A stretch of 64,000 bases of DNA. Origin: Macrostomum hystrix. Its lineage: Eukaryota > Platyhelminthes > Macrostomidae. The stretch is from positions 8,433,001-8,497,000 of the forward strand of contig CATNEN010000007.1 in the NCBI GenBank assembly GCA_950097015.1, in the 5' to 3' direction. Below, one piece after another: positions 35,701 to 46,061 of this stretch (position 1 is the first letter of the stretch; each line of letters starts with the position of its first letter). The notes beneath the pieces were generated by a model. That model worked only from the letters and a program-made list of their open reading frames with translations, made no database searches and was not told the origin of the DNA. Made by a program: the position numbers and the translations under genes.

Positions 35701-38700
35701 AGGCAGAGCTACCGGCAGTGGAAACTGCTCAATCAGGTGAGAATACTTGTGGGAACCCGGAGGCAGTTGAAACCTCCCCTGGGGTTCGAACCCAGGACAC
35801 TCGGTTCGTCTTAGATTCCTAGATGCCAAAGTAGTGAAAGTGCAAACCAGCCGGACACCCCGACATTCGCGCAGGACCTGTGGCTAGTGCCCATCGAGGA
35901 GATCATGTTCTTCGCTCCGCGCAGCCGCGGCAACCGAAGCCGATCGATGCGCAGTTTCAGCATGCACGAGTCGGACACAATCTCTGTCGGCACGCAGTTG
36001 ACCGAAGACGAAGCCGGCAGCGAGGAGGACTACGACGCAGACACGGTGCTGCAGTGGCCGGGCAAGTTCCGGGAGGCCAGCGTAGGCGTCCGTCTGCTGC
36101 AGACGCACCGCACGCAAGACAGATTCGACATTCGCACCAAGAAGCTGCTGCAGTGGATGATGGACCGGGTCCACCACAACAATGTGGCCGCCTTCCACGG
36201 CCTGACGCAGGTCGAGAGGGACTTCTTTGTGGTGTCCGAGTATTGCGAGCGCGGCCCGCTGAGCAAGGTGGTGCACAACCCCAAGCTGGACCTGCCGCCA
36301 ACAGTCAAGGGTTCCATTGTGATGGACATCTGCCAGGCTGTCAGCTTCCTGCACAGCCAGGGCGTTGTGCACGGCATGCTGCGGACCAACGCCTGCCTCA
36401 TCGACAGCAAGTGGACGGTGAAGCTGGCGGACTGGGAGTACTTCATATTTTACTCCACCACCACCCGGGCCTTCAAGAATGCCCGTCCGGCGCTGCAGTG
36501 CGTGCGCGAGGCGGTGCTGGGCGACTATCCCAGCGAGCAGCAGGTGCTGGACTTTGATATTTACGTCGCGCCGGAGATCCTGCGCTCCGAGTTGCAGTGG
36601 CCGCCGGACCAGAGCTCGGACATCTACTCATGTGCCATCATCTTCTACGAAATCTTCACCAGAAGCATTCCCTTTACCAACTACAGAGAGGATCTGAGCA
36701 CGGCCAGGGATCTGCTCACCGCCATCGTGAAAAACTCGCTGCGGCCGGACCAGCTGCAGGACATTCCCATTACCTTCCGCCAGGTGCTGGAAACCTCCTG
36801 GTCGGACGATCCCAGATCGCGGCCGAGCGCCGAGAACCTCACCAAGCTGGCCAAGAAGTGCTTCCCCAGGCGCAAGAACATGCTGCAGAGCATGTTCGAC
36901 AGCCTGGAGTCCGAGCACCTGCTGCTGGAGAACGAGATGCTGGCGGTGAACTCCGCCATGGAGGAGCAGCGAGACACCTACCAAGCCATGATCCGCTCCA
37001 ACCTGCCCGAGTTCTACGCCAGCCGGCTGCTCAACGACCAGCCCTTCCAGCCAGAGTACAAGCGCCTCACGGGGGTGCTATTCGTGCGCCTGGACGGCCT
37101 CGCCCGCCTCAGCGACATCAACCGGCCGTTCGAAGTGAACGCAGCATCCAACGCCTACTATCACGTGTTCAACAGCATCGCCGCAGGCTACAAGGACATG
37201 CACATGCGGCATGCCTTCGGCGACTTCTTCCTCTTCTTGTGCGGCCTGCGAAGAAAGTCTTCGCGGCGCAGCGTGCGAGATCTGCTGCGCCTCGCCGAGC
37301 ACATCATCCGCCTAGTTCGCGCCGGCGGCGTTCATGTCGACGATGGCACCGGCGGCGGCGATGGCGCAGCCATGTCTCTGGCGGCCTGTGCCGGGCTGCA
37401 CTGCGGTCCGGTGTCCATCGGGGTCATCACGTCTGGCGTGCCGACGCTGTTCACAGGCGGCGGCGCTCTCCATGTGGCCCTTCAGCTGGCGCTGTCAGCG
37501 GAGAAGCACCGCGTGCTCGCCTCCGAGACAGTCCGGCGGGCGCTCGCTGACGATGCCGAGGAGGACAACAACAATGAACCGGCAGCCACTGCATTGTCTG
37601 ACGAGGCAGCACAGAAATCGAGCGATGCGCCGGTGGCGGCAGAGTCGGAGCGGCAGACAGGCGACGGAGCTGACGGTGACCTCTCCATTGAGGTGACGTC
37701 GGCGCCAGTTCCGCAATCGCCCGCGAAGTTCGCCATCGACCCGAAGGCTTCAGCGGCTGCGAAGGTGGCGGCAGCAGCTGCTGCCACGGCCGCGGCGGCA
37801 GCCAATGCAGCAGCAGCAGCGGCGGCAGCTGCCGCAGCCGCAGCTTCTGGTGAGACGCCAGCTGTGGAGGCGGTGGCGGTCGCAGCCAAAAGTGCGCCCG
37901 AGGTCAAGAAGAAGAAGAAGAAAAGGAAGGATGAGGAGCGGAGGCTGCGCTTCGACAAGCGGCTCTGCCCGCTCTCGGTGAGTGCTGTTGCTGGTCAGCG
38001 CAAATTTCCAACAACGAATGCGGGTTATTAATTTCGTTGGGCAGTGGAATTCAATTTTGTGATTGCCCTTGTCTGACTGTATCAGCTTCTGCCTCACGTA
38101 GCCTATTCATTGTCTCGCTTATTCTTTAGAAAATGACAAGAAAAAATGGACTAGGCTCTCAATTTTGAGAGTGCATCACAATGCAGCTTTACTGTGGGCA
38201 TTTGCTGTCTGAGTAAGCTGGCCGATAGTTAGTGACGCAGCGCTCACCTGCCTGCAGGTCCGAGATCACTCCACCTGACCCCTCAAATTCTATTTTAATG
38301 ATCGCCAATGAGCCATCCGCCTAGAAGGCTTCTCGCAACAGCCTGGAGAATTTTCGAGAGCATCGATTCTACCCTGGGGCGAGCTCGATAAACCCCATCC
38401 CCAGCTCTATGCCCAAATGATTAATGAGGGCCAGCACAGGTAGGCGTTCAGAGCCGTCTAGAAATTATCAACTTTCAGTAATAAAAAAAGGAATGAAAAA
38501 TAAACAGCGAGTTCACAATTCACAAATTTGGCGCAGGCAAGGTGAGGTGAACCGGTCGGACATTCTCATCAATGCCAAACCTCGAATAATTGAATTTTTG
38601 TGACCGTCTGTTGCTCTTTTATGCGAATCGAACAGAACCCTAGGCTTCTGAGTGGCGCTGTCAATATTTGAGCTGGGCGTCACCAGCCAAGATGTGATCG

Positions 38701-40052
38701 ATGGCCCTCGCGGCAGAACCCCCCCGCCCCCGGTGTTATGAAATTACGCGCGGAACTCCGCTCACAAATTTCATTGCTGGAAAAATCGATTGCCGAACTC
38801 TAGTTGAGAACTCGCGAGGATAAACAACTGCAGCCAGAACTCTCTGGCCAGACTGAGGGGAGTGACGCGCTGCGGATGGGAAAACTGTTTGGGCCAAATA
38901 AGTTCACTGATAATGGGCTAATGTTCCCAGCGGACGGATTACACAAGGCCAGGACAACTGTCTGCTTGAAGGCAGCAGTTTTTGTCTGCTGTGTTGCGCC
39001 CTTCAGACCTGGCTGAGCAAAGCCGGGCTGACGGAGCTCAGTGCTGATGGGTGGGGCCTGGGGTCCTGGACTCGGGCTAAAAGCGACAACTCCCGTTCAG
39101 CTCGCGGAAAGCTTTCAACTCGTCTGGTTGTTCCCCTCCGGCGCGAGCACATTCAGTCTCACAATGCGCAGATAAAAGCTTCTTAAATGCCAGGTCGCAG
39201 TTTCTGGATCGATTCGGCCGATTTGCAAGTTCAGACAAGTCGGTCATTGCCGTCTGCGAAGCATCATCAGGGACTTTGCATTATTAAACTTCCATCCTTA
39301 AAAATTTGCCTCAATAGTTCGGAATTTCGCGGGGATAAATCGCTTTCATTGATATTTCCCCATTCGGACATTTACTCCCTCAGGACGGCAGGTACGTCAC
39401 AACTTACTGCGTCTCCAGTGTGCGCGATGATGCGGACTATTCGGCGCCTCCTCAGGACGCCGAGGACGTCCTCGCAGCATCAGACGGGGACCCGGATGAG
39501 GATCCCGATGCAGACGCGGATGCGCATCTGACCTTTGGAATTCGCCGCACGGCCCACTCGCCACCGCCGGGCCCCGCACTGGGCAGCCGCCGCTACCGTC
39601 CGCAGAATGACAGCATCTCCAATGAAACGGCAGACGACGTCGTGCCAGCCACCGCGTCAATCTCGCCGGAGCGAGTCACTGTCACCATCATTGACGAAGT
39701 GCCGCCGTCACGGCCGACGGTCGAAGCGCAGAAATCGCTGCCGCGAAGCCTCCAGAAGACTCGACTTACTGGTGGCGTATCCGAAGCCGCTCCGTTTCGC
39801 ATCTTCATGTCGGGCGAGTCGCTGGAGATGTCGGTGTTTGGTCAGCGCAGCAACGGCGGCGTCAGCCGGAAGTCCATCCTGAGCCGGAACAACGGTGCCA
39901 ACGGGTCAGCAAATGGCAAGAAGAAGGTGCTATCCTTCTGCGACGACTCCGCCATAGCGGTGGTCATCGAGGACGGCGTCACAAACCGAGCATTCAACGG
40001 CGACTCGGTGTTCGAGGAAGACTCTGGTGGCAGCGTTGTGTGCGAACTATAA
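23734..40052 (+). CDS. PstS-ectodomain receptor guanylyl cyclase-like protein, 5 exons
   Basis: Exons 23734-24071, 32243-32866, 35400-35736, 35875-37977, 39384-40052 join in phase: 4071 nt, 1356 aa. Residues 1-23 are a signal peptide. About 24-375 is a PstS phosphate-binding domain (GSGATFPENVY, LVDIYMGRVTHWDDP, RMDKSGS, ATEFYGFLDWFYSDP). Residues equivalent to E. coli PstS T10, F11, S38, D56, R135, D137, S139 and G140 are kept (T33, F34, S65, D91, R171, D173, S175, G176); T141 is Ser. One membrane segment follows at about 400-421, then a kinase-homology domain (HGMLRTNACLID; DFG reads DWE; APEILRSELQWPP), a dimerisation linker (about 776-825), and a class III cyclase-like domain (about 827-992). 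The first metal Asp is Arg (about 838), the guanine-selecting Glu is His, and the Asn/Arg pair is Ala/Ala; only GD (about 883) remains. The tail is Ala/Lys-rich. I infer a plasma-membrane phosphate (or oxyanion) sensor signalling without cyclase activity. Confidence 0.9.
24170..24660. repeat. Degenerate 'gggattctgggaat' repeat
   Basis: Loose tandem repeats of ggAATggGATTCtgg-like sequence, period variable (roughly 12-22 bp), in intron 1 of the PstS receptor gene, about 100 bp after its donor. Confidence 0.75.
25285..25830. repeat. 'gagcagtgt' 9-bp-based repeat
   Basis: Imperfect array built on 'gagcagtgt' and 'gagcaccgt' 9-mers, with longer near-identical 45-bp blocks at the start. In intron 1 of the PstS receptor gene. 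Open frames in it are repeat artefacts. Confidence 0.85.
25831..26896. other. Non-repetitive part of PstS receptor intron 1
   Basis: No gene recognised. A B-box-like 'gagttcgaacccc' at about 26431 may mark an old tRNA-derived insertion. Confidence 0.4.
26897..31325. repeat. 29-bp minisatellite, about 152 copies
   Basis: Units 'ctgccatctccaatgcaact' + 'gaggcttgg' with a few site variants (gct/gct-t, atgc/atac/gtcc). It fills 4.4 kb of intron 1 of the PstS receptor gene. All three minus-strand frames are open, because 29 is not a multiple of 3 and the unit contains no stop in any frame; this creates a 1628-codon open frame that is not a gene. Confidence 0.97.
31795..32068. repeat. 52-bp repeat, 5 identical copies
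   Basis: Units beginning 'aaaactgtttagttggagtt' repeat almost without change, about 180 bp before exon 2 of the PstS receptor gene. Confidence 0.95.
32143..32212 (+). mobile_element. SINE tail fragment beside exon 2
   Basis: 'caccaaatgatgtgccttag' and 'cagccca..ctgcaattaat' match the 3' tail of the SINE at 48245-48290. It ends about 30 bp upstream of the acceptor at 32242. Confidence 0.6.
32940..34875. repeat. 19-bp minisatellite, about 100 copies
   Basis: Units 'gggttgtagctcagtgcat' with cc/ct/tc variants, in intron 2 of the PstS receptor gene, starting 73 bp after the donor. Confidence 0.97.
35058..35300. repeat. 14-bp minisatellite, 17 copies
   Basis: Almost invariant units 'attccacatgtaac' containing the palindrome acatgt, in the same intron as the 19-bp array, 100 bp before exon 3. 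Confidence 0.97.
37978..39383. other. Intron 4 of the PstS receptor gene
   Basis: 1.4 kb with clean splice sites (TCG|GTGAGT and ccctcag|GAC). No array, SINE or gene is visible in it, an exception among the long introns of this gene. Confidence 0.6.
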
Positions 40053-40116
40053 GCTGGCTCGCTGTACGCTTCCAGTTCCATTAGACTCTGGCTGACCACT
40101 GGGCGAAATGTGTACC

Positions 40117-40325
40117 ACTCCGATGCGCATTGTGGACCACTCGGATGCGCATTGTGGACCACTCCGATGCGCATTGTGAACCACTCCGATGCGCATTGTG
40201 AACCACTCCGATGCGCATTGTGGACCACTCCGATGCGCATTGTGAACCACTCCGATGCGCATTGTGGACCACTCCGATGCGCATTGTGGACCACTCCGAT
40301 GCGCATTGTGGACCACTCCGATGCC
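40117..40325. repeat. 22-bp repeat in the 3' UTR, about 10 copies
   Basis: Units 'gatgcgcattgtggaccact' + 'cc' begin about 65 bp after the stop codon and before the poly(A) signal at 40830, so they would be part of the mature mRNA. Confidence 0.95.
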
Positions 40326-40829
40326 CTTGTAATCACATCGGACCCTCCGTCCACGCAACATTCTTACTTGACACCTGCCAATACCATTACGTCTCCTGAT
40401 AATGAATTGTCTGTGCATCCAACCCAAGTTTTCCATTCTCAAAGCAACTGGAATCGACTGGCTCCACCTTCGCCCATGATTCCCATCTGGTTATTTAGAT
40501 TACACGCGAGTATTTATTTTGTTTTAAATTTCGAAAAAAATCAATTGTATTTTCGCTGCGGTGACTTAAATCAGCCAAGACGGCTTTGTAAACAATGTTT
40601 TCTTAGAAATGTCTCATGTACAAGGATAAGCCTATCCGCAGTTTGAGGGCTTCTAATGCTAATTACAGCACATTTTCAAATTGTCAAAGAATGTATTTTT
40701 ACCGCATATCATTGACTATGACTGCATGCAGAACTGTTTCTTGTTTTAGAGTGACGCGCCAGGTTGTAAATAAGTATTTATGCGCAAATGCCGCCTGGTC
40801 ACATGTCCACAGTCTATTGCGCTTTGCCT

Positions 40830-40835
40830 AATAAA
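40830..40835 (+). terminator. Poly(A) signal of the PstS receptor gene
   Basis: AATAAA in 'gcctaataaagttttattcc', about 780 bp after the stop codon. First canonical hexamer downstream. Confidence 0.6.
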
Positions 40836-41231
40836 GTTTTATTCCAGTGATTCAAGCCGGTGCGGAGTGCTTAAAGTGCTGTCAGGTCCGACTTGGATTC
40901 TCGACATCTAAACATAACTCGCTGCTTTCAGCTTTTCAGACTACCCAAGGCTGGGGAGAGAATAAAAGTAGCAAAAAAATGTTAGACACCCTTGTCCCAC
41001 AGCCTCCCTCAGCTGTCTCGAGTAGTTCTACCTTTAAGCACTCCGCTCTCATTGCTTTTGAAGATTATCGACTCAAATAGTGCATGCCGGCTGCTGGGCA
41101 AATAAGAAGGAATTTGCGTGCACCGGCTTCTTCAACGGCTGAGAGAAATGTTTAGGGAGAAAATTCTGAAGAAACTGTGTCTGACAAGTCGATCTACACG
41201 AGTGAGCCGACTCCAGCCAGGCTGCGGGTGC

Positions 41232-41410
41232 TCACTGGCAGCGCGGTCTAACGAGTTTGCCTCTCGCACCAAGGTCCCTGAGCTCGATTCCGCGGCGAGG
41301 CCACATTTAATTTGAGACGCAGCCGCGGAGAGAAAGTGTTGAGGGCTTGTCGCGCAACTGACGAACTCGAGGGCCAACCTCCAAGGCACAGTGAGAGCGT
41401 ACACTTTAAT
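41232..41410 (+). mobile_element. tRNA-derived SINE, 3' truncated
   Basis: A-box 'actggcagcgcggtct', B-box 'gagctcgattcc', body to 'ccaacctccaaggcacagtg' and 'agcgtacact'. The 3' tail part is absent. Confidence 0.8.
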
Positions 41411-41889
41411 TTTTTATTACCACACACGCGAGCGCACTGCAGAGTGCATTTGGGAGGTGAAGACAAGCGGATCGAATTTCTTTTCAAGCAGGCTTATTTC
41501 GCAGGCCAGACTCCAGTCTCTATCGATCCTGATCTGAGCAATCGCGGGCAACTCCCCGCCTTCCGCTCCGCATCCACCCCACGTCAAGGATTGTCTCGCT
41601 TCTCCGTCGCTCAGGAAAGTCCGGAAACGGCGCTTCAGGTATCACCCAGCTCAGCTTGCCAGCCTTTGATTCTCGTCCGCAGGCTTCCGGGAGCAGCCCT
41701 GCTGAGGTCTGGGCTGCGGCTACATCTTCCCAACTTCCTGACTCTCAGTAAAAAGGGGAAAGACTTCAACAATAGCTTCGGCAGCAGTGATTGTACATAC
41801 CGCTTATCTTTCAACTCCTTATCTTTCAATACCTGTGTGCGTCATTCTTTCCTCGACACTGTACTCATCTTTTCGGAGGGCAAGAATAC

Positions 41890-42855
41890 ACCGATGGTCT
41901 GTGAGCTAATGCCTGACTCACTGATGGTCTGTGAGCTATTGCCTGACTCACTGATGGTCTGTGAGCTAATGACTGACTCACTGATGGTCTGTGAGCTAAT
42001 GACTGACTCACTGATGGTCTGTGAGCTAATGACTGACTCACTGATGGTCTGTGAGCTAATGCCTGACTCACTGATGGTCTGTGAGCTATTGCCTGACTCA
42101 CTGATGGTCTGTGAGCTAATGCCTGACTCACTGATGGTCTGTGAGCTAATGACTGACTCACTGATGGTCTGTGAGCTAATGACTGACTCACTGATGGTCT
42201 GTGAGCTAATGACTGACTCACTGATGGTCTGTGAGCTAATGCCTGACTCACTGATGGTCTGTGAGCTATTGCCTGACTCACTGATGGTCTGTGAGCTAAT
42301 GCCTGACTCACTGATGGTCTGTAAGCTAATGACTGACTCACTGATGGTCTGTAAGCTAATGCCTGACTCACTGATGGTCTGTGAGCTAATGCCTGACTCA
42401 CTGATGGTCTGTGAGCTAATGCCTGACTCACTGATGGTCTGTGAGCTAATGCCTGACTCACTGATGGTCTGTAAGCTAATGACTGACTCACTGATGGTCT
42501 GTAAGCTAATGCCTGACTCACTGATGGTCTGTGAGCTAATGCCTGACTCACTGATGGTCTGTGGGCTATTGCCTGACTCACTGATGGTCTGTGAGCTATT
42601 GCCTGACTCACTGATGGTCTGTGAGCTAATGCCTGACTCACTGATGGTCTGTGAGCTATTGCCTGACTCACTGATGGTCTGTGAGCTAATGACTGACTCA
42701 CTGATGGTCTGTAAGCTAATGACTGACTCACTGATGGTCTGTAAGCTAATGCCTGACTCACTGATGGTCTGTGAGCTAATGCCTGACTCACTGATGGTCT
42801 GTGAGCTAATGCCTGACTCACTGATTGTGTGTGAGCTAATGCCTGACTCTCTGTC
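41890..42855. repeat. 30-bp minisatellite, about 32 copies in register
   Basis: Units 'ctgatggtctgtgagctaat' + 'gcctgactca'. The period is a multiple of 3 and the unit lacks stops in one frame on each strand, so long open frames run in both directions (MVCELMPDSL on plus). It lies between genes and I do not regard it as coding. Confidence 0.95.
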
Positions 42856-42859
42856 AATG

Positions 42860-43720
42860 CAAGTCTGTCAATCAGCGAATTAATTTATCGACTCTTGTCA
42901 AACAATCTCAGCAGCAGCAGCAGCAGGAGCATTCAATGAAAATGCTCCAACAGAGGGCAACTGATAAGAGAAGCAAGGGTTTAGCCATCTCGACTTGCTG
43001 GGGCTCGCAAACTATCGACATTGCGCAACTGAGAGAGCGGCACGAGCCCACGCGAACCCTGAGCCTCTGTGAAAACAGGCCAACAACTTGCAGTAATTAC
43101 AGCGAGAGTAGAAAAGCGAGAGTGAAAGAGTCTCTCAATGGTTGCCATGACAACAGCAACGGAGAGTTGCAGAACCGCTGTCATGTGAAACAGCGAGGCG
43201 GGAGAGGGCCCAAGTGCGGAGCGCACGTGGTCAGATCGGGACCAGGGCGAGCGGAAAAAGAGTTATTACTGCTCTAGAGTGAATATCGATCGATAGCGCC
43301 AGTAGCGGCTGGGGCGGCCCTGTAAACACAATAAATAGGTGCGCTATGGCTGTACAGCTGCAGGGCTGTCATTAAACACGCCTCAGGCCAACTCAACTTT
43401 GGCCAGAGCTCGCTGGGAAGGAGGGTGACGCAGAGATTTGGGGCTCTGGAGAGGTCACCTGCATTTTATGATACCTGTGAGCCTCGTGCGCGAGTCCCTT
43501 ATCTAATCTGCACGGGTAACGAAAGACTGAATCGGGCCACCCTTTCCTGCTCTCCCCTCCCACCTTGCCGTGCCCCCTGCCAGAGCAGTTGAGATAAATC
43601 GCTGCAGATTAGCATGCTGGCAGGCAGGCGGGTTAGAGCAAGGAATTGAAGCTAGCCAAAAACTCGACTCCGCTGCGATTGCAGGTCCACAGAGAAGCGC
43701 TTAGCAACCGAAAAGCAACA
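42860..43720. other. 5' flank of the first pacifastin-like gene
   Basis: No gene seen. 'gagataaatcg' at about 43591 is a weak TATA candidate, 130 bp before the ATG at 43721. Confidence 0.35.
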
Positions 43721-44854
43721 ATGCGCCACCACCGCCCCCTGCTGCTTCTGCTGCTGCTGACTGTGGCGGCGCCGCTCACCACAATGTCCGCTCCGCTCAC
43801 GGATGCGTCTTTCGGAGCCGTCAACTGCGGCTACGACTGGCAGCAGTCCATCTGCAAGCTGGCGCCCGCCGACTTCAGCTTCAACGACGGCTGCAACACC
43901 GTCACGTGCGACGGCCGAGGCGAGTTCATCACCACCCTGATGGCTTGCCCGGAGCCGGCCACCGAGCAGGACCGCCAGCGCTGCCAGACAATCCGCGAGA
44001 ACGTGCAGCTCCGATTGGACGAGTCCACAGGCGTCACCTGCCCGATGCTGTCGATGAGAGCTGTCTGCGCCACCGCAGCCCGAGGCTTCACTTACAACGA
44101 CGGCTGCAACACTGTTGTCTGCGACGGCGCCGGCTCCGGAACGACCACGCTGATGTACTGCCCCGAGCCCTCCCGGCCCACCGAGACCGCCCTGTGCGAG
44201 CGGCGCACCGAGCGCCTCATCGGGCGACTTGAGCCCAGGACCTGCTCCGGCATCAATTCTACTCAGGTCTGCCTGGCCGAGGGCATCGGGTTCAGATTCA
44301 GCGACGGCTGCAACACAGTCGAGTGCCGGGAGAGCGGCACGTGGACCACAACTCTCATGTCCTGCCCGCCAGCCGGTAACGAGAGCGCCATTTGCCAATG
44401 GCACCGCAGCAAGGCCGGCCCGACGGTCGTCGACACCCTGGACCTGTCTTGCCCGGAGCTGGCCATGTCGCGGGTTTGCAAGGCCCAGACCATCGGCTTT
44501 CGCTACAACGACGGCTGCAATGACGTGCACTGCGCCTCGCCCGGCAGGGGCTCCAGCACCACCCGCCTGTGCCGAGTGGCCAATGCGGCTGAGGCGGAGC
44601 GCAAGTGCAACGCCTCCAAGGTCGCCATGGAGGAGAAGCGGAGCCAGTCAAAGCAGCGCACCAGCTGCCTGACGGCCGCCGACGTCTGCAGGCGGGCCGG
44701 AGAGCGCAAATCCTTCTTCGACGGCTGCAACTATTGCTTCTGCATGGGCATCAACCGCGCCGGCTGCACCAGGCGAGCCTGCCAGCCCTACTTCAGCACC
44801 GAGGAGGAATTCAGGAGAGAGTGCGTGCGGCGCAAGGCGGGCATCATCAACTAG
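43721..44854 (+). CDS. Secreted cysteine-rich protein with five pacifastin-like repeats
   Basis: Intronless, 377 aa. The first ATG in frame gives a signal peptide (LLLLLLLTVAAPL). The rest is five repeats of about 65-70 residues with a C-x12-DGCN core. Repeat 5 (CxxxGxxxSFFDGCNYCFC..GCTRRAC) has the six-cysteine pattern of pacifastin light-chain protease inhibitors. Repeats 1-4 read DGCNTVxC...TTLMxC: the third and fifth pacifastin cysteines are both gone, and these are the pair that form one disulfide in that family. Each repeat adds an outer cysteine pair. An extracellular inhibitor or structural role is inference; I cannot name a target. The paralogue at 46062 has the same build with four repeats. 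NES and NCS near residues 205-295 are potential glycosylation contexts. The start at 43721 is preferred to upstream non-ATG frame extension. Confidence 0.85.
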   Translation: MRHHRPLLLLLLLTVAAPLTTMSAPLTDASFGAVNCGYDWQQSICKLAPADFSFNDGCNTVTCDGRGEFITTLMACPEPATEQDRQRCQTIRENVQLRLDESTGVTCPMLSMRAVCATAARGFTYNDGCNTVVCDGAGSGTTTLMYCPEPSRPTETALCERRTERLIGRLEPRTCSGINSTQVCLAEGIGFRFSDGCNTVECRESGTWTTTLMSCPPAGNESAICQWHRSKAGPTVVDTLDLSCPELAMSRVCKAQTIGFRYNDGCNDVHCASPGRGSSTTRLCRVANAAEAERKCNASKVAMEEKRSQSKQRTSCLTAADVCRRAGERKSFFDGCNYCFCMGINRAGCTRRACQPYFSTEEEFRRECVRRKAGIIN

Positions 44855-45987
44855 AGAGCCTCTGAAGGGATTCAACAACATACTGAATGATTGTCGGGTA
44901 GGGTCCTAGTACAGAGTTCCAGTCTACTGCAGCTCCAGTGGCATTCCCTATAGTTAGTAGAACAAAGCTTTGAAGTTTGACCTCGCGAACTGTTTTGGTT
45001 CCAATTGCGCAAGGAAATTCTTGGGGTGAAAATGGAAGCCCCATTTGTTTCAATTTTGCTATTCGTTTTTTCATCCTCTTTTATACTCGTATTGATACGT
45101 GTCGTTCAAATAATATTCACATCTCCGTCTCTTTCTCGCGTTTTTGCAGTGCCCTTGCGCAACCTCGTCTCACTCATTCGCGACATAATTCGCCCTCATT
45201 CGCGGATCCAATATTTTTTACCTGACCTCTATTTTGCTAGACCCAAGCACTGATTGAAGCCCGCTGAATTGATCTCAATAGACCCAAATTGTCTCCTCCG
45301 TGTACATGCGACACATGCTTCTCCCGAGCGCATCGGCATGCCATAATCGCTTAATTCCCCAGCCCAGTATTTTCTGCGGCAAGCCGCCTCTGTAAAGAAA
45401 TACCTGAGCAACTGTGCCTTATTTCTTAGAATGCTGAGCACGCACAGCAGGCGAGAAACAATTGGACTCGCCCCAGCCGCTCCCACCTCGCCATCTGATC
45501 GCCAGAGCCATCCGTCGCTTTTTATTTGCGTTACAAACGAAAAACTACAAAAATAAATAAATCAATCGATTGCTTTCGGATTTTGCTTTTTTCACTCCGG
45601 CCATCTGTCAGCCAGCTGGACATTGTGCTTGTTGCTGACAGCCGAATGCCACAGTCACTGGCTAATTGTCGCCCAGAGCGGCTGGACTTGCGCCATAAGC
45701 CATTCTGGCCAGTGCTGACAGGGCAGACAACTGCGACTCCGTGACCCTCCCCCTCCCCGCTACTCCGGTGAGCGGCAACTCCGACAGGCAATTACAGCGA
45801 CTGTCGGCGATCCGGAAAGGCCGCAGGGCAATTTCCACTGCAGCGTTTACCGCCCGCAAGCGGTCAACAACAGGAAGCAGCGCTTTTGAGGCCGGCAATT
45901 TTCGATTCTCTGGGAACCGGTTTCAAGCGTCATCGACTGCTGATTCACATAGCCCCCTCACCCTGCCCAAATTTGGTGAATTTAGCG
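44855..45987. other. Intergenic between the two pacifastin-like genes
   Basis: 1.1 kb without a recognisable gene or repeat array; it contains the 3' UTR of the upstream gene and the promoter of the downstream one. Confidence 0.5.
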
Positions 45988-45994
45988 TATAAAA
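45988..45994 (+). promoter_or_regulatory. TATA box of the second pacifastin-like gene
   Basis: TATAAAA in 'gcgtataaaatccgg', 74 bp before the ATG at 46062, spacing consistent with a short 5' UTR of about 45 nt. Confidence 0.7.
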
Positions 45995-46061
45995 TCCGGC
46001 ACCTTCTCGCAAAATTCACGCGCTGTTTCTGTGGTTAAAATCCATTAAAAACTGCAAAGCG

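Noticed and set aside
35755-35810. tRNA T-arm-like hairpin 'ggggttcgaaccc' in PstS receptor intron 3
   Set aside because: Only a near-palindrome in a 138-bp intron; no other tRNA parts.
41312-42883. 523-codon frame through the 30-bp array
   Set aside because: It begins in a SINE remnant and runs through the array; no domain outside the repeat.
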